Source: Microglena sp. YARC
Taxonomy: Eukaryota; Chlorophyta; Chlorophyceae; Chlamydomonadales; Chlamydomonadaceae
Reading direction: 5' to 3'
Assembly (NCBI GenBank): GCA_022414725.1
Contig: CM039463.1
Span: 57,303,999 to 57,367,998 of the forward strand
Length of the DNA stretch: 64,000 nt
A program made the position numbers and the translations under genes. The notes under the pieces were generated by a model. It did no database searches and was not told the origin of the DNA. It was given only the letters and a program-made list of their open reading frames with translations. This document shows, one piece after another, positions 35,291 to 48,100 of this stretch (position 1 is the first letter of the stretch; each line of letters begins with the position of its first letter).

Positions 35291-35324
35291 GTATAGTCTC
35301 TAGAGGCTGCATCCTGTATGTGCG

Positions 35325-36760
35325 TTACAGTCCAGGGGTAGGCCAAATAGGCTCAAGGGACTTCCCAACCGTGACAGGAAGGTGTAAACAGAAGAGGCAT
35401 TGAGTTCCTGCTATGGTCAGAATTTATTTTTACCATGTATGTATGTTACAATCCAGGAGTAGGCCTGATAGGCTTAAGGGACTTGCCCAGCCGAACAATA
35501 TAATTAAATCATCATCCCATATGCATCCTTTTTTAGTTGTTAAAGGTATTTCACCCCACGAGGTGTGTCTCCCTAAGCAATCCGGCAGCACCTAGGATTC
35601 AGTCTGAATGGCGTTGCCACTCGTACAAAAGAGTAAGCACACTACGGGAAGACGCAAATACATATTTTAGGTTTCCATCACATGGCTCCCACTGTTTATT
35701 TCTGAAGGTGCGTAGTCGAGTTAGCTTGTCCTGGAATGGGTCAACCCTGGCCTGGCCATGATTTTTGCCGGTAATATAGTGTATTATAATCTAGATTCTG
35801 AAGCAGTTTTAGCAACTTTTATACTAGGCAGGACGAATACCTTGATAAACGATCATCCTATGTAACGACATGTAAACTTCGTTTCCAAGTAGTTGGAGTG
35901 GTGGTGGTAGTATTTAGATAGTCGCTGCCCAGGGTGGTGATTGAATTGGACAGTTATATGTAAAAAAATCCAGCTAACTTTGGGAAATGTCTTCCAATTT
36001 CAAGTCCCCAACCCACTGAAGCTGCGACTCAGGACGCAACGGACCCTTTGACGTTGCGTCTGATAGGGCGTAGGACGCAGTGTGAACAACCCTAGATCCC
36101 ATATATATAATATATCTCTTGATTATTATCACAGAAACCAGGGAGCATACTCAGCAAAGCTTTTCCCCCCTGCTACCAGTAGCAATCACTCTATTGTTGC
36201 GCCTACCCTTTTGTAGGAGTGGCTTGTACTTGAACTTGGTTACGTTACATAGATTCAGCCGGCAATTTGGCTGCTCGCTGTCTTCGGCAGTAAAAAAAGT
36301 GTTTTGTAGGAATGGCAACGCCATTCAAACTGAATCCTCGGTGTCGCTGGTTTCTGTAGGGAGACCCACCTCCTGGGGTGAAAGTCCTTTCCCACCTAAA
36401 ATAAAACTTCCGCTATCACAAGACTTTCTCTTTCCCGTCCCCTGGGCCGGCCTTTTGGGTCGCTTACCCAAATCGCTACAAGGAGCCCAACCTTGAAAGA
36501 CACCAAATCCCTGATCGCTGCCATAAGACCCCCTTTCTGAAACGATAAGACGCTATTATCGTACTGATACGCTTTGTACTATGACGCTAATAAGCGCATT
36601 ATACAGTTTAAAGACTTGTCCAGGTCCAGGTTGGTGAAACCCTAAACCGTAAGCTTGAACTTGGTTACATAGCTTAAGCCAGCAATTTGTTGCTGCCTAA
36701 GAAGGCGAGCTGCCTTCTTTGGCATCAAAAAATACCAGGAAAATGTAAATGCGAACAAAT
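35325..36760. repeat. cluster of dispersed repeats downstream of the translocator
   Basis: Two copies of a CAGGGGTAGGCCAAATAGGC family lie at about 35325-35400 and 35445-35500. A GGTGAAAGTCC family lies at 35543-35628 (-) and 36305-36393 (+), sharing GAGACCCACCTCCTGGGGTG. Copies of the CTTGAACTTGGTTACATAGC motif lie at 36221-36297 and 36652-36760. No gene is supported between 34867 and 38332. Confidence 0.7.
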
Positions 36761-37240
36761 CATTTTGGTTGCTTCCTTCTGAACGATACAAAATATACCG
36801 GTACACAAAAACTAATAATTCCTATCAAAAAAATCTTGATCCAATCTCTTTGAACTTGAACTTGAACTATATTTTCATGCATTCATGAATAACAGGAGAC
36901 CTTCCACTTCTGGATTGCACATCAGATAATGTAGAGAAATAATTTAACTCTTGGATGGGACAATCAAGTCCCGCCACTTTCTTCTCGAATTCAGGAAGGC
37001 CTCGTCAGTAAATTCAAAGACCACACAGTGCTCATCTTGAACGGTTCAAGAACCACATAAACCCTAAGCAGCCCCCAAGTTGTAAAACGACTAAAGTAGA
37101 GACTTTTTGTTAAAACTTGATGTTTTCCTACAAGGTTGGTACCGGTAATACCTTGCACTATTAGTGGTATTAGTGCCTGGGTGTCCGGGTATGAGGCCTC
37201 AAAGTGTGTGTGGGTTTGGGTGGGTGGGGGCTCAGGAGTT

Positions 37241-37500
37241 ACATTACATTACATTACAATACATTACATTACATTACATTACATTACATTACATTACATT
37301 ACATTACATTACATTACATTACATTACATTACATTACATTACATGTTAAAGTCTACTTGACACCGCGAGGGTGTATGAGACTCTGTGCTTTAAACAAAAA
37401 GAAAAAGCACCCACAAAGCAAAAAACCCCATTACATCAGGTGTGTGTCGAGGACAAACAAACCAAGCTCCCAACCACCATTTTGGTGGCGTAGGTATTAA
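37241..37500 (-). mobile_element. element with (AATGT)n tail, copy 1
   Basis: A 104-bp ACATT run (37241-37344) is followed by GTTAAAGTCTACTTGACACC ... GTCGAGGACAAACAAACCAA ... CCACCATTTTGGTGGCG. The body matches 54447-54616 in the opposite orientation, where only a remnant tail remains. On its own strand the element ends in AATGT repeats, as in non-LTR-type retroelements with simple-repeat tails. Confidence 0.7.
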
Positions 37501-37768
37501 ACCCCCTAGAGCCGGACCCAGATCTCAACCACTTACAGTGGCGGAGGTAAGAAGCTAACAAATGAGAAGTCACAAGAAGAAAAGAAAAAAAGGGATAATA
37601 AATTACGGTGCCACTAAGCAGTCCAGGGCTTCCTGTCTTGCTCTTCTACAAGTAGAAAGATAGTAGGATAGGAGTGACATGGATATTTTTGATAGATAGT
37701 TATATTTATAGATAGTATAGGAGTGACATGGATATTTTCGTTTAATTTCTGGGGCCAGGGTAGGAGGC

Positions 37769-38019
37769 CAGGGTTACTCAGGAGGACCCCCAGCTCTTCC
37801 TGGGACGGAACAATTTTTATAGCCTCCTTCCTCAGACGCGACCATATTCATAGCCTTCGTCCTGACCCGCAACCGACCCGCAACCGACCCATAGGAGACG
37901 CAACCGACCCGCAACCCATCCGTCTCTGGACGCAACCAACCACTGAAGCCGACCTGAAGCCAACTGAAGCTGCGTCTGCGACGGAACGAACCCCGGACGC
38001 AGCGTCCTGAACAACCCTG
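37769..38019. mobile_element. candidate MITE
   Basis: The ends CAGGGTTACTCAGGA and TCCTGAACAACCCTG are near-perfect inverted repeats. The interior is a run of ACCCGCAACCGACCC-like repeats. No target-site duplication is evident. Related GGACGCAG...GAACAACCCT sequence ends near 36094. Confidence 0.5.
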
Positions 38020-38332
38020 CAAGTAAGGGCGCGCGGGCCTGACCTGGACCTGACGAGGTCCACCAGGGTTCAGGGTTTGATACGAAGATTCCGAATGCGA
38101 CAGATGAGTCCTGGCCATGGTCCTGACCAACGACTGAACTTGAGAATTGCATCCTTCTCCCCCTTGCTATTTGCACCCTCCTTCGCATACCGCTTCATCT
38201 TATCGACCGAAGATTATCAGCCCCGATTACTCGCACTGACAGCAAGCGCTGCAAATTCCCCCAAACTCCCTTTCTGCTAGTCTGTTACTCGCTTGCTTGA
38301 CCCTACCACCGAATAGCATAGCCTGTCTGAGA

Positions 38333-39985
38333 ATGAAATCCGAACCGCATCCCCGCTACAGCGATAGCGAACGAAGGTACAGTGACGACGAGGAGGATTG
38401 GCTCGCGCATGGGGTAGGGATGGCTCCTGCAGGGGCCATGCTGCGACCGTCCCCCACGTCTCGAGCCACTGGGAACGAGCGTATCTATGAGGCATACAAC
38501 GACCTTCACACGTTGGCTCAGGTACGAACTCCTCCCTAACTCCCTCCCTCCCTCCCTTCTACTTCCCTCCCTTCCCTTGGGTTACTTCCTTTGTTTCTTG
38601 GTGTGGCGAGGGTTCGCGCCCATCTATTTATTCGCCGATGCCAAGTTGCATAATATGAGCTGGGAGGAATCCTGCGAATAGCTTCGAGCAACGTCAGTCA
38701 CAACCGTCCGTTCTTCTCTTTCGGTTGTTTTGGGAACCGAGTTTTTTTTTTGGAACCAATTTTGTTTCTAAGCATTTCTCACACGCTTCGCCTTGGCTTG
38801 GCTTGACTTGGCTTCGGTTCGACTTGTTTGCAGGGTGTTCGAGAAAGCGCGTTCGATGCGCTGCTAATCTCTGGTGGTTGGGACACCAGACAGATGGCAA
38901 ATCAGGTGGGACTAGCGGTGTCTGGTTATGTTTGGTGATGACTGTGATGATGATGCTAGTGATGGTGGCAGTGGGTAGTGTGTGTGTGTGTTTGTGGGTG
39001 GGGGGTGGGGGGTTGGAGGTGTGTTGGTAGTGTGTGTGGTGGTGGTAGTGTGTGTGTGTGTGGGGGGGGGTGGGGGGTGGGGTGGAGGTGTGGTTGGTAG
39101 TGTGTGTGTGTGTGTGTGTGTGTGGGGGGGGTGAAGGTGTGGTGGTAGGGTGGTGTTTGTGTGTGGTGGGTAAGTGTTGTAGTGTGTGGCTGGTGTAAGT
39201 GTGTGGTGGGTGGGGTGGTGGTGTGGTGGTGGTGGTAGTGTGTGGTGGTGTGGGTGGTGTGGTTTTGGTGGTGTTATGGGAGGGGTAGGGGGGAGTGGTG
39301 TGTTATTGTTTGGTATTGGTAGTGTGTGTGGGGGTGTGGGTGGGGGGTGGTGGTTGGTGTTTGGTAGTGTGTGGTGGGTGGTGGTGGTGGAGTGGTGGGT
39401 GGTGGTCATGTGTGGTGGTGGTAGTGTGTTTGTGTGGTGTTGTCGTGGGGTGGAGGGTGGTTGTGGTCATGGTAGGTGTGGTGGTGGTAGTGTGTTTGGG
39501 GTGTGTGTTGTGGGAGGGGTGGGGGTGGAGGGTGGAAGTGTGTTGGTAGTGGTGTGTGGTTATTGGTAGTGTGGGTGTGTGTGGGGGGGGTGGGGTGGAG
39601 TGTGGAGTTTTGTGTTGGTAGTGTGTGCTGGTGTGTGGTGGTGGTAGTGTGGTGTGTGGTCGTGGTGGGTAGTGTGTGTGTGGTGTGGGGTGGAATGGGG
39701 GTGGGGGGTGGAGGTGTGTGTAGTGTGTTGGTCGTGGTGGTAGTGTGTGTGGGTGGTGGTGGTGTGGGTGGTGTAGTTAGTCGTGTGTGGTGTGGGTATG
39801 GTGTGGTGGTGGTAGTGTGGTTTTGGTGTGTGATGTGGGGTTGGGGATGGGGGTGGGGGGTGGGGGGTGGTGTGTTTGTGTTAGTAAGTGGTTGTGTCGT
39901 GGTGGTAGTGTGTGTTGGGTGGTGGGTGGGTGTCTGGCTGTGTGGTGTGTGTGTGATGTGGTCATGGTGTGGTGGTGGTAGTGTG

Positions 39986-40045
<60 letters not shown>

Positions 40046-41916
40046 TGGTGGTGTGGGGGGGGGGGGCAGAGGGGAGACTGCTTTCTAAATTCCTTCAGGA
40101 TCACAAACAATGAATCCAGAAAGGCAATTCTGATATTTCCTTCACATCATGCCCCCCCCACCACCACCACGCCACCACCACCACCCACTCCACCGCAATC
40201 CATCCCAACCCTATCCCACCCCACTCTCCCACCCACCGACCACCATCCCCCAACACACCCAGCCCGCCCCACCCTTCCTATCCTTCTTTCCCTGCCCTGG
40301 TTGAGGCCCCTGATGGTTTTCAGTCCGACCAGCGACTGACCTAACCCACACCCACCCACCCTAAACCGCCCAACCTCACCCTCGCGACGCATACAGCTGC
40401 TCCTTACCCCGAACCCCACCCGCCGCCCCACCTTCTTCTATCCTTCTTGCCAGCCCTGGTCGAGGCCCTCATGGGTTTTCAATTTAACCATGTTGGGGGT
40501 GGCACCAAGACCCGACGCCCTATAGCACTACACATGAAGTACAACGCTGCGTGTGCAACGCCAAACTGTTTTCTGGTGGCTGATGACGCCTCCGAGACAC
40601 GATAATGAGCCTGGGAGAGGCTGCAGGTATGGTGATGATGATGTGTATGATGTGTGTGCATGATGTATTTATATGATGATGATGATGATGATGATGATGA
40701 TGTAAATGTCGGTAATGAAACGTACATGATGCACATGTATATGATGAGATGATGATGAATGATGATGATGATGATGATGATGAATGTCGTAAATGATGTA
40801 TATTGTACTAATAATGATCGTTATAGAATGATAATGATGTATATAAATGAGTAAAATGATGTAAAATGATGTATATAATATGATGTAAAATGTGATGAAT
40901 GTATATAAATGATGTATATAAATATGTGTAGTATAAGATGATGTATAAAATGATGTATATGGCAAATGATTATAGTAAATGATGTAATATGAATGTATAT
41001 ATATAAATGGTGCTAACGAGATGTAACATAAATGATGTAAATGATGTATATAAATGTGGGTGGCTGATGTATAAAATGATGTATAATGTATGTATATAAA
41101 TATGTATATACAAATGTATTAATGTATCATATAATGGTGGCAATATTATAAAGTGGTGGCAATGATGTTATAAATGATGTTATTAATGGTGGCAATGATG
41201 TATATAATTGGTGGCAATGATGTATATAAATGATGTATATAATGGAATGTCTATAAATGGTGCAATGATGTATAATAAATGGATGTACTATAACATGATG
41301 AGTTAAATATGAATGGGTGGCAATGATGTACATAAATGTATATAAATGGATGGCCAATGATGTATATAAATCGATGTATAATAAATGATGTATATAAATG
41401 GTGGCTAATGATGTATACTAAATGATGTATACCTAAATGATATATATAAAATGGTGGCAGATGATGTATATAAATGATGTATATAAATGGTGGCAATGAT
41501 GTATATAAATGATGTATATAAATGGTGGCAATGATGTACATAAATGGTGGCAATGATGTATATAAATGGTGGCAATGATGTATATAAATGGTGGCAATGA
41601 TGTATATAAATGGTGGCAATGATGTATATAAATGATGTATATAAATGATGTATATAAATGGTGACGATGATGTATATGATGCTGATGTATATGATGTGTG
41701 TATATGATGTATGTATATGTATATGTATATCTGAGAGATGGATGATGATGATGATGATGATGGATGTGTTGATGTATGTCTTATGATGCTTATGATGATG
41801 ATGATGATGATGTATATGATGTATGCTTATGCTTATGATGATGATGATGATGATGATGACGATGATGATGATGATGATGATGTATGCTTATGATGCTAAT
41901 GATGATGATGATGCTC

Positions 41917-41979
<63 letters not shown>

Positions 41980-42018
41980 ATGACGATGTATATGATGTAT
42001 GCTTATGATGCTTATGCT

Positions 42019-42049
<31 letters not shown>

Positions 42050-42144
42050 ATGTATATGATGTATATGATGTATGCTTATGATGATGCTTATGATGATGAT
42101 GATGATGATGGTATTGATGTATGCTTATGATGCTTAACTTATGC

Positions 42145-42176
<32 letters not shown>

Positions 42177-45100
42177 ATGTATATGATGTAATATGATGTA
42201 TGCTTATGATGATGAATCGATGATGATGATGTTCAAGATGATGATGTATAGTGATGATGGATTATGATGTGCGTTTATGATGGATGTATCTGGATGATGA
42301 TGGTGATGATGATGGATGGTGATGATGAATGGGGAAAGGAGATTGTGGTCCAAGTGGAGTAATCGCTACTGCCCAAACATCACTACACCACCATACCACT
42401 ACCACTACCACCACCACCACTACATACCATCACAACCACACAACCACCACCTATACCACCCACCCCCACCCACCCACAAACTCCACCCCCATATCCTATC
42501 TTCCTCACGCAATCCCCACCAACCCAACCACACCACAACACACTATACCCCCCACCCCCCACCCACCACAAACTCCACCCCCAGTACTATCTCCTCACCC
42601 AATCCCCACCCCACGCGCTAGCCCGCCCACCCCCACCCCCCACCACAACCCACCCACCACTACCCACCCTCCGCACTCCTCTCCAACCCCATGCCCATCC
42701 ACCACAGTCTTACATTGAGGTGGAGAACGCACGACTGGAGACGAGCAACTCTTTTTGGGGAAAAGAGCATTGTGGTCCGAGTGGAGTATCACTACAACAC
42801 AGCCACCACCACAACACCACTGACCAACTTCCAACACCATTACAACTATCACCACCACCACAACCACCACCCACCACTACCCCACTAATACAACACGCAC
42901 CACCCGATCACCACACCACAACCACCACCACAGTTCCAAAACTACACCACAATCACTGCCCCCACTACTCACCCACCTATACTCCACCCACCCACTCCAC
43001 CCACCGCCATGCCCCATCCACCCCAGTCCTACATTGAGGTGGGAGAACGCACGATTAGAGGACGAGCAATCTTTTGGGGAAAAGAGATCGTGGTCAGAGT
43101 GAGTATCGCTATCTCGCCGGCCCAACCTCCACGGCATCATCGACACCGCACCTCCAGGCCTCATCAGCGCAGCTCCTGGCGAGCGCAATGGAACCAGCTC
43201 CAGAACTATTCAAAAACAGGTAGGATCTCTTGTTTCAACATGCATGCCTGCTGCATATACATTACTGGCCAAATCAGGTAGGATCTGTTTGACCACTCCC
43301 TAGTTAACATGTTTACCTGCTACGTGAGCAGAACTGGCAAAAGCAGAACTATTGAAAGCAGGTAGGTTCTATTCGAGCCCACTTTCCCTCGTTCACATGC
43401 ATGCCTGCTACATGAGCAGAAAGATTCAAAGCAGAACGATTCAGAGCAGCTAGATTATATTCCACCCCCCTTCTTTACAATGTATGCCTGTTACATGAGG
43501 CAGAAAGATTCAAAGCAGAAAGATTCAAAGCAGACCGATTCAGAGCAGCTAGATTATATTCCACCCCCCCCTTCTTTACATGTATGCCTGCTACATGAGC
43601 AGAAAGATTCAAAGCAGAACGATTCAAAGCAGAACGATTCAGAGCAGCTAGATTATATTCAACCACTCACCCTCCCTTCTTACATGTATGCCTGCTACAT
43701 GAGCAGAAAGATTCAAAAGCAGGAGAGACGATTCAAAGCAGAACGATTCAGAGCAGCAGAGATTTATATTCCACACCCCTTCTTTACATGTAATGCTGCT
43801 ACATGAGGCAAGATTCAAAGCAGAAACGTTCAAAGCAGAACGATTCAGAGCAGCTAGATTATATTCACCCCCCCTTCTTTTACATGTATGCCTGCTATAT
43901 GAGCAGAAAGATTCAAAGCAGATATATTCAAAGCAGAACGATTCAGAGCAGCTAGATTATATTCCACCCCCCCCTTCTTAACATGTATGCCTGCTATATG
44001 AGCAGAACTGGTCAAAGCAGTACTATTCAAAGCAGGTAGATTCTCTCCCTCTATTCACTTGTTAAAAACTATGCCTGCTACTCGAGCAAGACTATTCAAA
44101 AACAGGTAAGGTTTCTCTTCCTTCATTCACATTTTGTTGGAATGCGTATGCCAGCTGTTTTGATATCACTCAATGCCCAGGCCCTCATCAGCGCATCTCC
44201 TGGGGAGCGCAATGGCACCCTCCAGAACTATTAAAAACAGGTGGGATCTCTTTTGTCACTCCCTTCTTAGAATGTATGCCTGCCACATGAGCAGAACTGG
44301 TCAAAACAGAAGTGGTCAAAACAGGTAGGATCTATTCGACCACTCCCTTGTTCAAATCTATGCCGGCTTCAAGAGCAGAACTTATCAAAGATGGTAGGAT
44401 CTACTCGACCACTTCCTTGTGAACATCTTTACCAGCTAAATGAGCAAAAACTGGTGAAGCAGAACTATGAAAGCAGGTAGGTTTCTATTCGAGCCACTCC
44501 CATCGTTCCATGCATGCTATATATTGAAAACAGGTAGGTTCTATCCCTTCATGCACCCGTTCACATCTATGCATCTTAGATGAGCAGAACTGGTCAAAGA
44601 TGGTATGATCTCTTCCTCTTTCCATCCAGGGTACTTCCAAGCGCGCGCTAGTGCGCTGCCTTTTTGAGCCCCACTGCGCGTTTCGCGCAGTTTTTTGCAC
44701 CCCCCTGTGGGCGCAGCAAGCAATGTTTGCGCTTTTTGCACTACAAAGCGCAGTTTTTACTTTTTTTAAGTGCGCTGAAGCGCTGGCCAATTTGGTCAAT
44801 GGAAGTACCCTGGTTCCATCACCCTCTTGCTCACATTTATGCCTCTTGGATGAGTAGAACTAGCCAGATAAGTGTACTGCTTCTTTTTTGGGGATCACTT
44901 CAATCACACACTTTTTGGAATGTTTGCCTGCTATTTGATATCAATCATTGCTAATTGTAGGTTTGCATATTGTAGGAGGGGCACCACCATTCGAACAGAA
45001 TCCTCCGTGTTGCTGGTTTGTGTCGGGAGACCCACCTCCTGGGGTGAAAGTCCTTTCACAACGTAAACTACAAACAAACAATCTCCCAGGCCACATCTGT

Positions 45101-48100
45101 GCAGCTCCCGGGGGAGCAAAATGGAACCCTCCAGAACTAATCAAATCAGATCACTGCACTATTTCTTTTTTTTGGCTCAAGATGAACCAGTGGAGTCCAC
45201 CATTCACCACAGCCATCTTCCTTGACACCAAATGTGAAAATGTATGTACCCCTCATGTCGTTTCATCAGGTTATTCAAAAGTAAGTTACCTGACCATTTC
45301 ATTTGATCTACAGGTTGGAAGCGAATTGCTGGCTCCAAAATGGAGCAGAAGGAGTTCACTGTCCCATGCCCTCCTTCACACTAAGTTTGCACTGCTCACC
45401 CACAGTGTACTGCTCACCATGTCCTGTGCAGTCTATTCAATAGCAAGTAACCCTCATGTCATTTCATCAGCTGGAAGCATTGCTCAAGGGTTTTAGGGTT
45501 TAAAACCTAAACCCAAATGTGAAAATGTATGCACCCCTCATGTCATTTGATCAGGTGGAAGCCATTGTTCACTCCAAGGGTTTAGGGTTTAAAACCCTAA
45601 ACCCAATGTGAAAATGTTTGCACCCTCATGTCATTTGATCAGGTGGAAGCTATTGCGTCCAAAGGGGTTTACAGTTTAAACCCAAACCCAAATGTGAAAA
45701 TTTATGCCCCCCTCGTGTCATTTTGATCAGGTGGAGCCATTGTTCACGATCCAAGATGCTTCCTCTAATTCAATCACTCACTGTGCAGGTCTACTTCAAA
45801 TCAGATCAGTGCAACTGTTTCGTTTTTTGGCTCAAGATGCACCAGAAGGAGTCCACCATGAACTAATCAATGCCTTCCTTGACACCAAATGTGAAAATGT
45901 TTGCAAACTGCTCACCCCACATGTACTGCTCACCGTGTCCTTTGCAGTCTTTCAAAAGTAGTAAGCCCTCTATGTCACTTATCAGGTTTATTCAAGAAGT
46001 AAGTACCACTCATTTCACTTATGATCAGGTGGAAGCAACTTGCTCGCCCCCAAAAATGGAGCAGAAGGAGTTCACTGTCCCCATGCCCTCTTCAACTAAG
46101 CTTGAACGTCACCACATTTACTTCTCTTCACCCGTTCTTTGCCAGTCTAATCAAAGTAGTAACCTTGGAATGGTCACTTCATCAGGTTTATTAAAGTATA
46201 CCCCATTTCATTGATAGGTGAAAGCCATTGCTCCTCAAGGTGAAGCAGAAGGGGTTCCCACACCATCATGCTTTCCTTCCACACCAAATGTGAAAATTAT
46301 GCCCCTCATGTCATTTTTAATCACATCTGTAAGCCTTAATGCTTGCTCCAAGATGGACCAGAAGGCGCCACTGTTCCCGACGCCCCTCTCTTCAACAATT
46401 TTGCGAGTATGCAAGGCCCCCGTTGTAACTGCTCGGCATGTCCTGTGCAGATCTATTCAAAAGCAAGTTACCGGCCTATATCAAATTTGATCAGGTGGAA
46501 GCTATAGCCGCTCCAAGATGGAGCAGAAGGAGTTCACCATCTTGTGCTTGGGACACCAACGCACTGGAGTAACTGCTCACCAGAGAAGGCTTGTCATGCA
46601 GGTGGGTGGATGGGCAGATGGGTGGGTGGGTGAAATACGTGGGTGGGTATTGGTGGGATGGTGAGTAGGGGGTGGGTAGGTGGGTGGTTGGTTAGGTGGT
46701 TCGTGAGTAATACTGACATTGGGGGTGGGGTGAGGGTGGGATGGAGGGGGTGAATAGTTGTAAATGACACCAACGACTGAGCAAATGCTACCACCGGAGG
46801 CTCGCATCGCAGTGGGTGGGTTAGTGGATGTGCAGGTGGTGGTGGGAAGGTGGCGAGTAGGTGGGTGGGCAGAAAGTTAGGTTGACGGAATCTGACATTG
46901 GGTGGGACGGTGGAGGGTTGGTGAATAGTTTTGTATAACTGTATAAGTGGCCACCAACGACTGGAGCAAGTCTGCACTGAAGATGGTCATGCTAGGTGGG
47001 TGGATGGATGGGAAGCTGGTCATGAAGGTGTGGTTGGGAAGGTGGGTAAGGTGAGTAATCTGGATTTGGAGGGGGTGGGTTGGGTGGGTGAATAGTTGGT
47101 ATAAGTGGGATAATACACAGCTGAGCAATTCTACCAAGGAAGCTGGTCATGCAGGGTGGGTGGATGGTATGGGAGCTGGTCGTGAAGGTGGGTGGCGTAG
47201 GCTAGATGGGTAGGTGAGCTATCTGGAATTGAGGGGGGGGGGGGGGGGGGGGGGTGAATAGTTGTATAACTGGGCACGCAACGACTGGAGCAATTCTTAA
47301 CAACCAAGGAAGCTGGTCATGCAGGTGGGTGGATGGATGGAAGCTCGGTCGCGTGAAGGTGGGTGGGTAGGTAGGTGGGTAGGGGGGTGATTAATCTGGA
47401 ATTTGGAGGGGGGGGGGGGGGGTGAATTAGTTTGTTAACTGGGCACCAACACTGGACGCACTGTTACCACCAGGAAGCTGGTCATTTGCATGGTGGGTGG
47501 ATGGGATGGAAGCTGGTCGTGAAGGTGGGTAGGTGAGTAATCTGGCATTTTTGGAGGGGGGGGGGGGGGGTGAATACATGTATAACTGGGACACTCGAAC
47601 AACTAGAGGTAATCCTACCACCAGGAAGCTGGTCATGGCAGCGCGGGTGGATGGGTTGGGAAGCTGGTCCGTGGAAGGTGGGGTGGTAGGTGAGTAATCT
47701 GGCATTTTGATGGGGGGGGGGGGGAGGGAAACAGGGGAGGGCGGGGGCGAATAGTTTGTTACGACCGTCACTGGGCTGTAACGGACCGGTTGCAGCAATC
47801 CTACACCGAGGACGCTGGTCCATCTGCAGGGTGAGTGGATGGGGTGGGAAGCTGGTCGTGAAGGTGGTTGAGTAGGTGGTGGATGGATGGGAAGATGGCT
47901 CCGTACCGGTGCAGGCACGTGGAGTGGGTAGGTGCGCTCGCGAGTAGGGTCAGTTGTGAGTCGCCAATCTTTCGACATCTGGGTGGTGGATCGGGGTGAG
48001 TAAAATAGTGCTATATCATGCTACCACCAGGTGGCTAATCATGGGGAAGGTGTTAGGTTGGTCAGATGGCTAGTCATATGACCAGGTGGCTTGTCATGAA

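Noticed and set aside
37769..38019. Clear hAT insertion with target duplication
   Set aside because: The ends are good inverted repeats, but the flanks TAGGAGGC and CAAGTAAG do not match, so it is kept only as a candidate element.
39186..40339. Val/Gly/Cys-rich and Thr/Pro/His-rich long frames
   Set aside because: Products of GT- and GTG-simple repeats in DRP5B intron 2.
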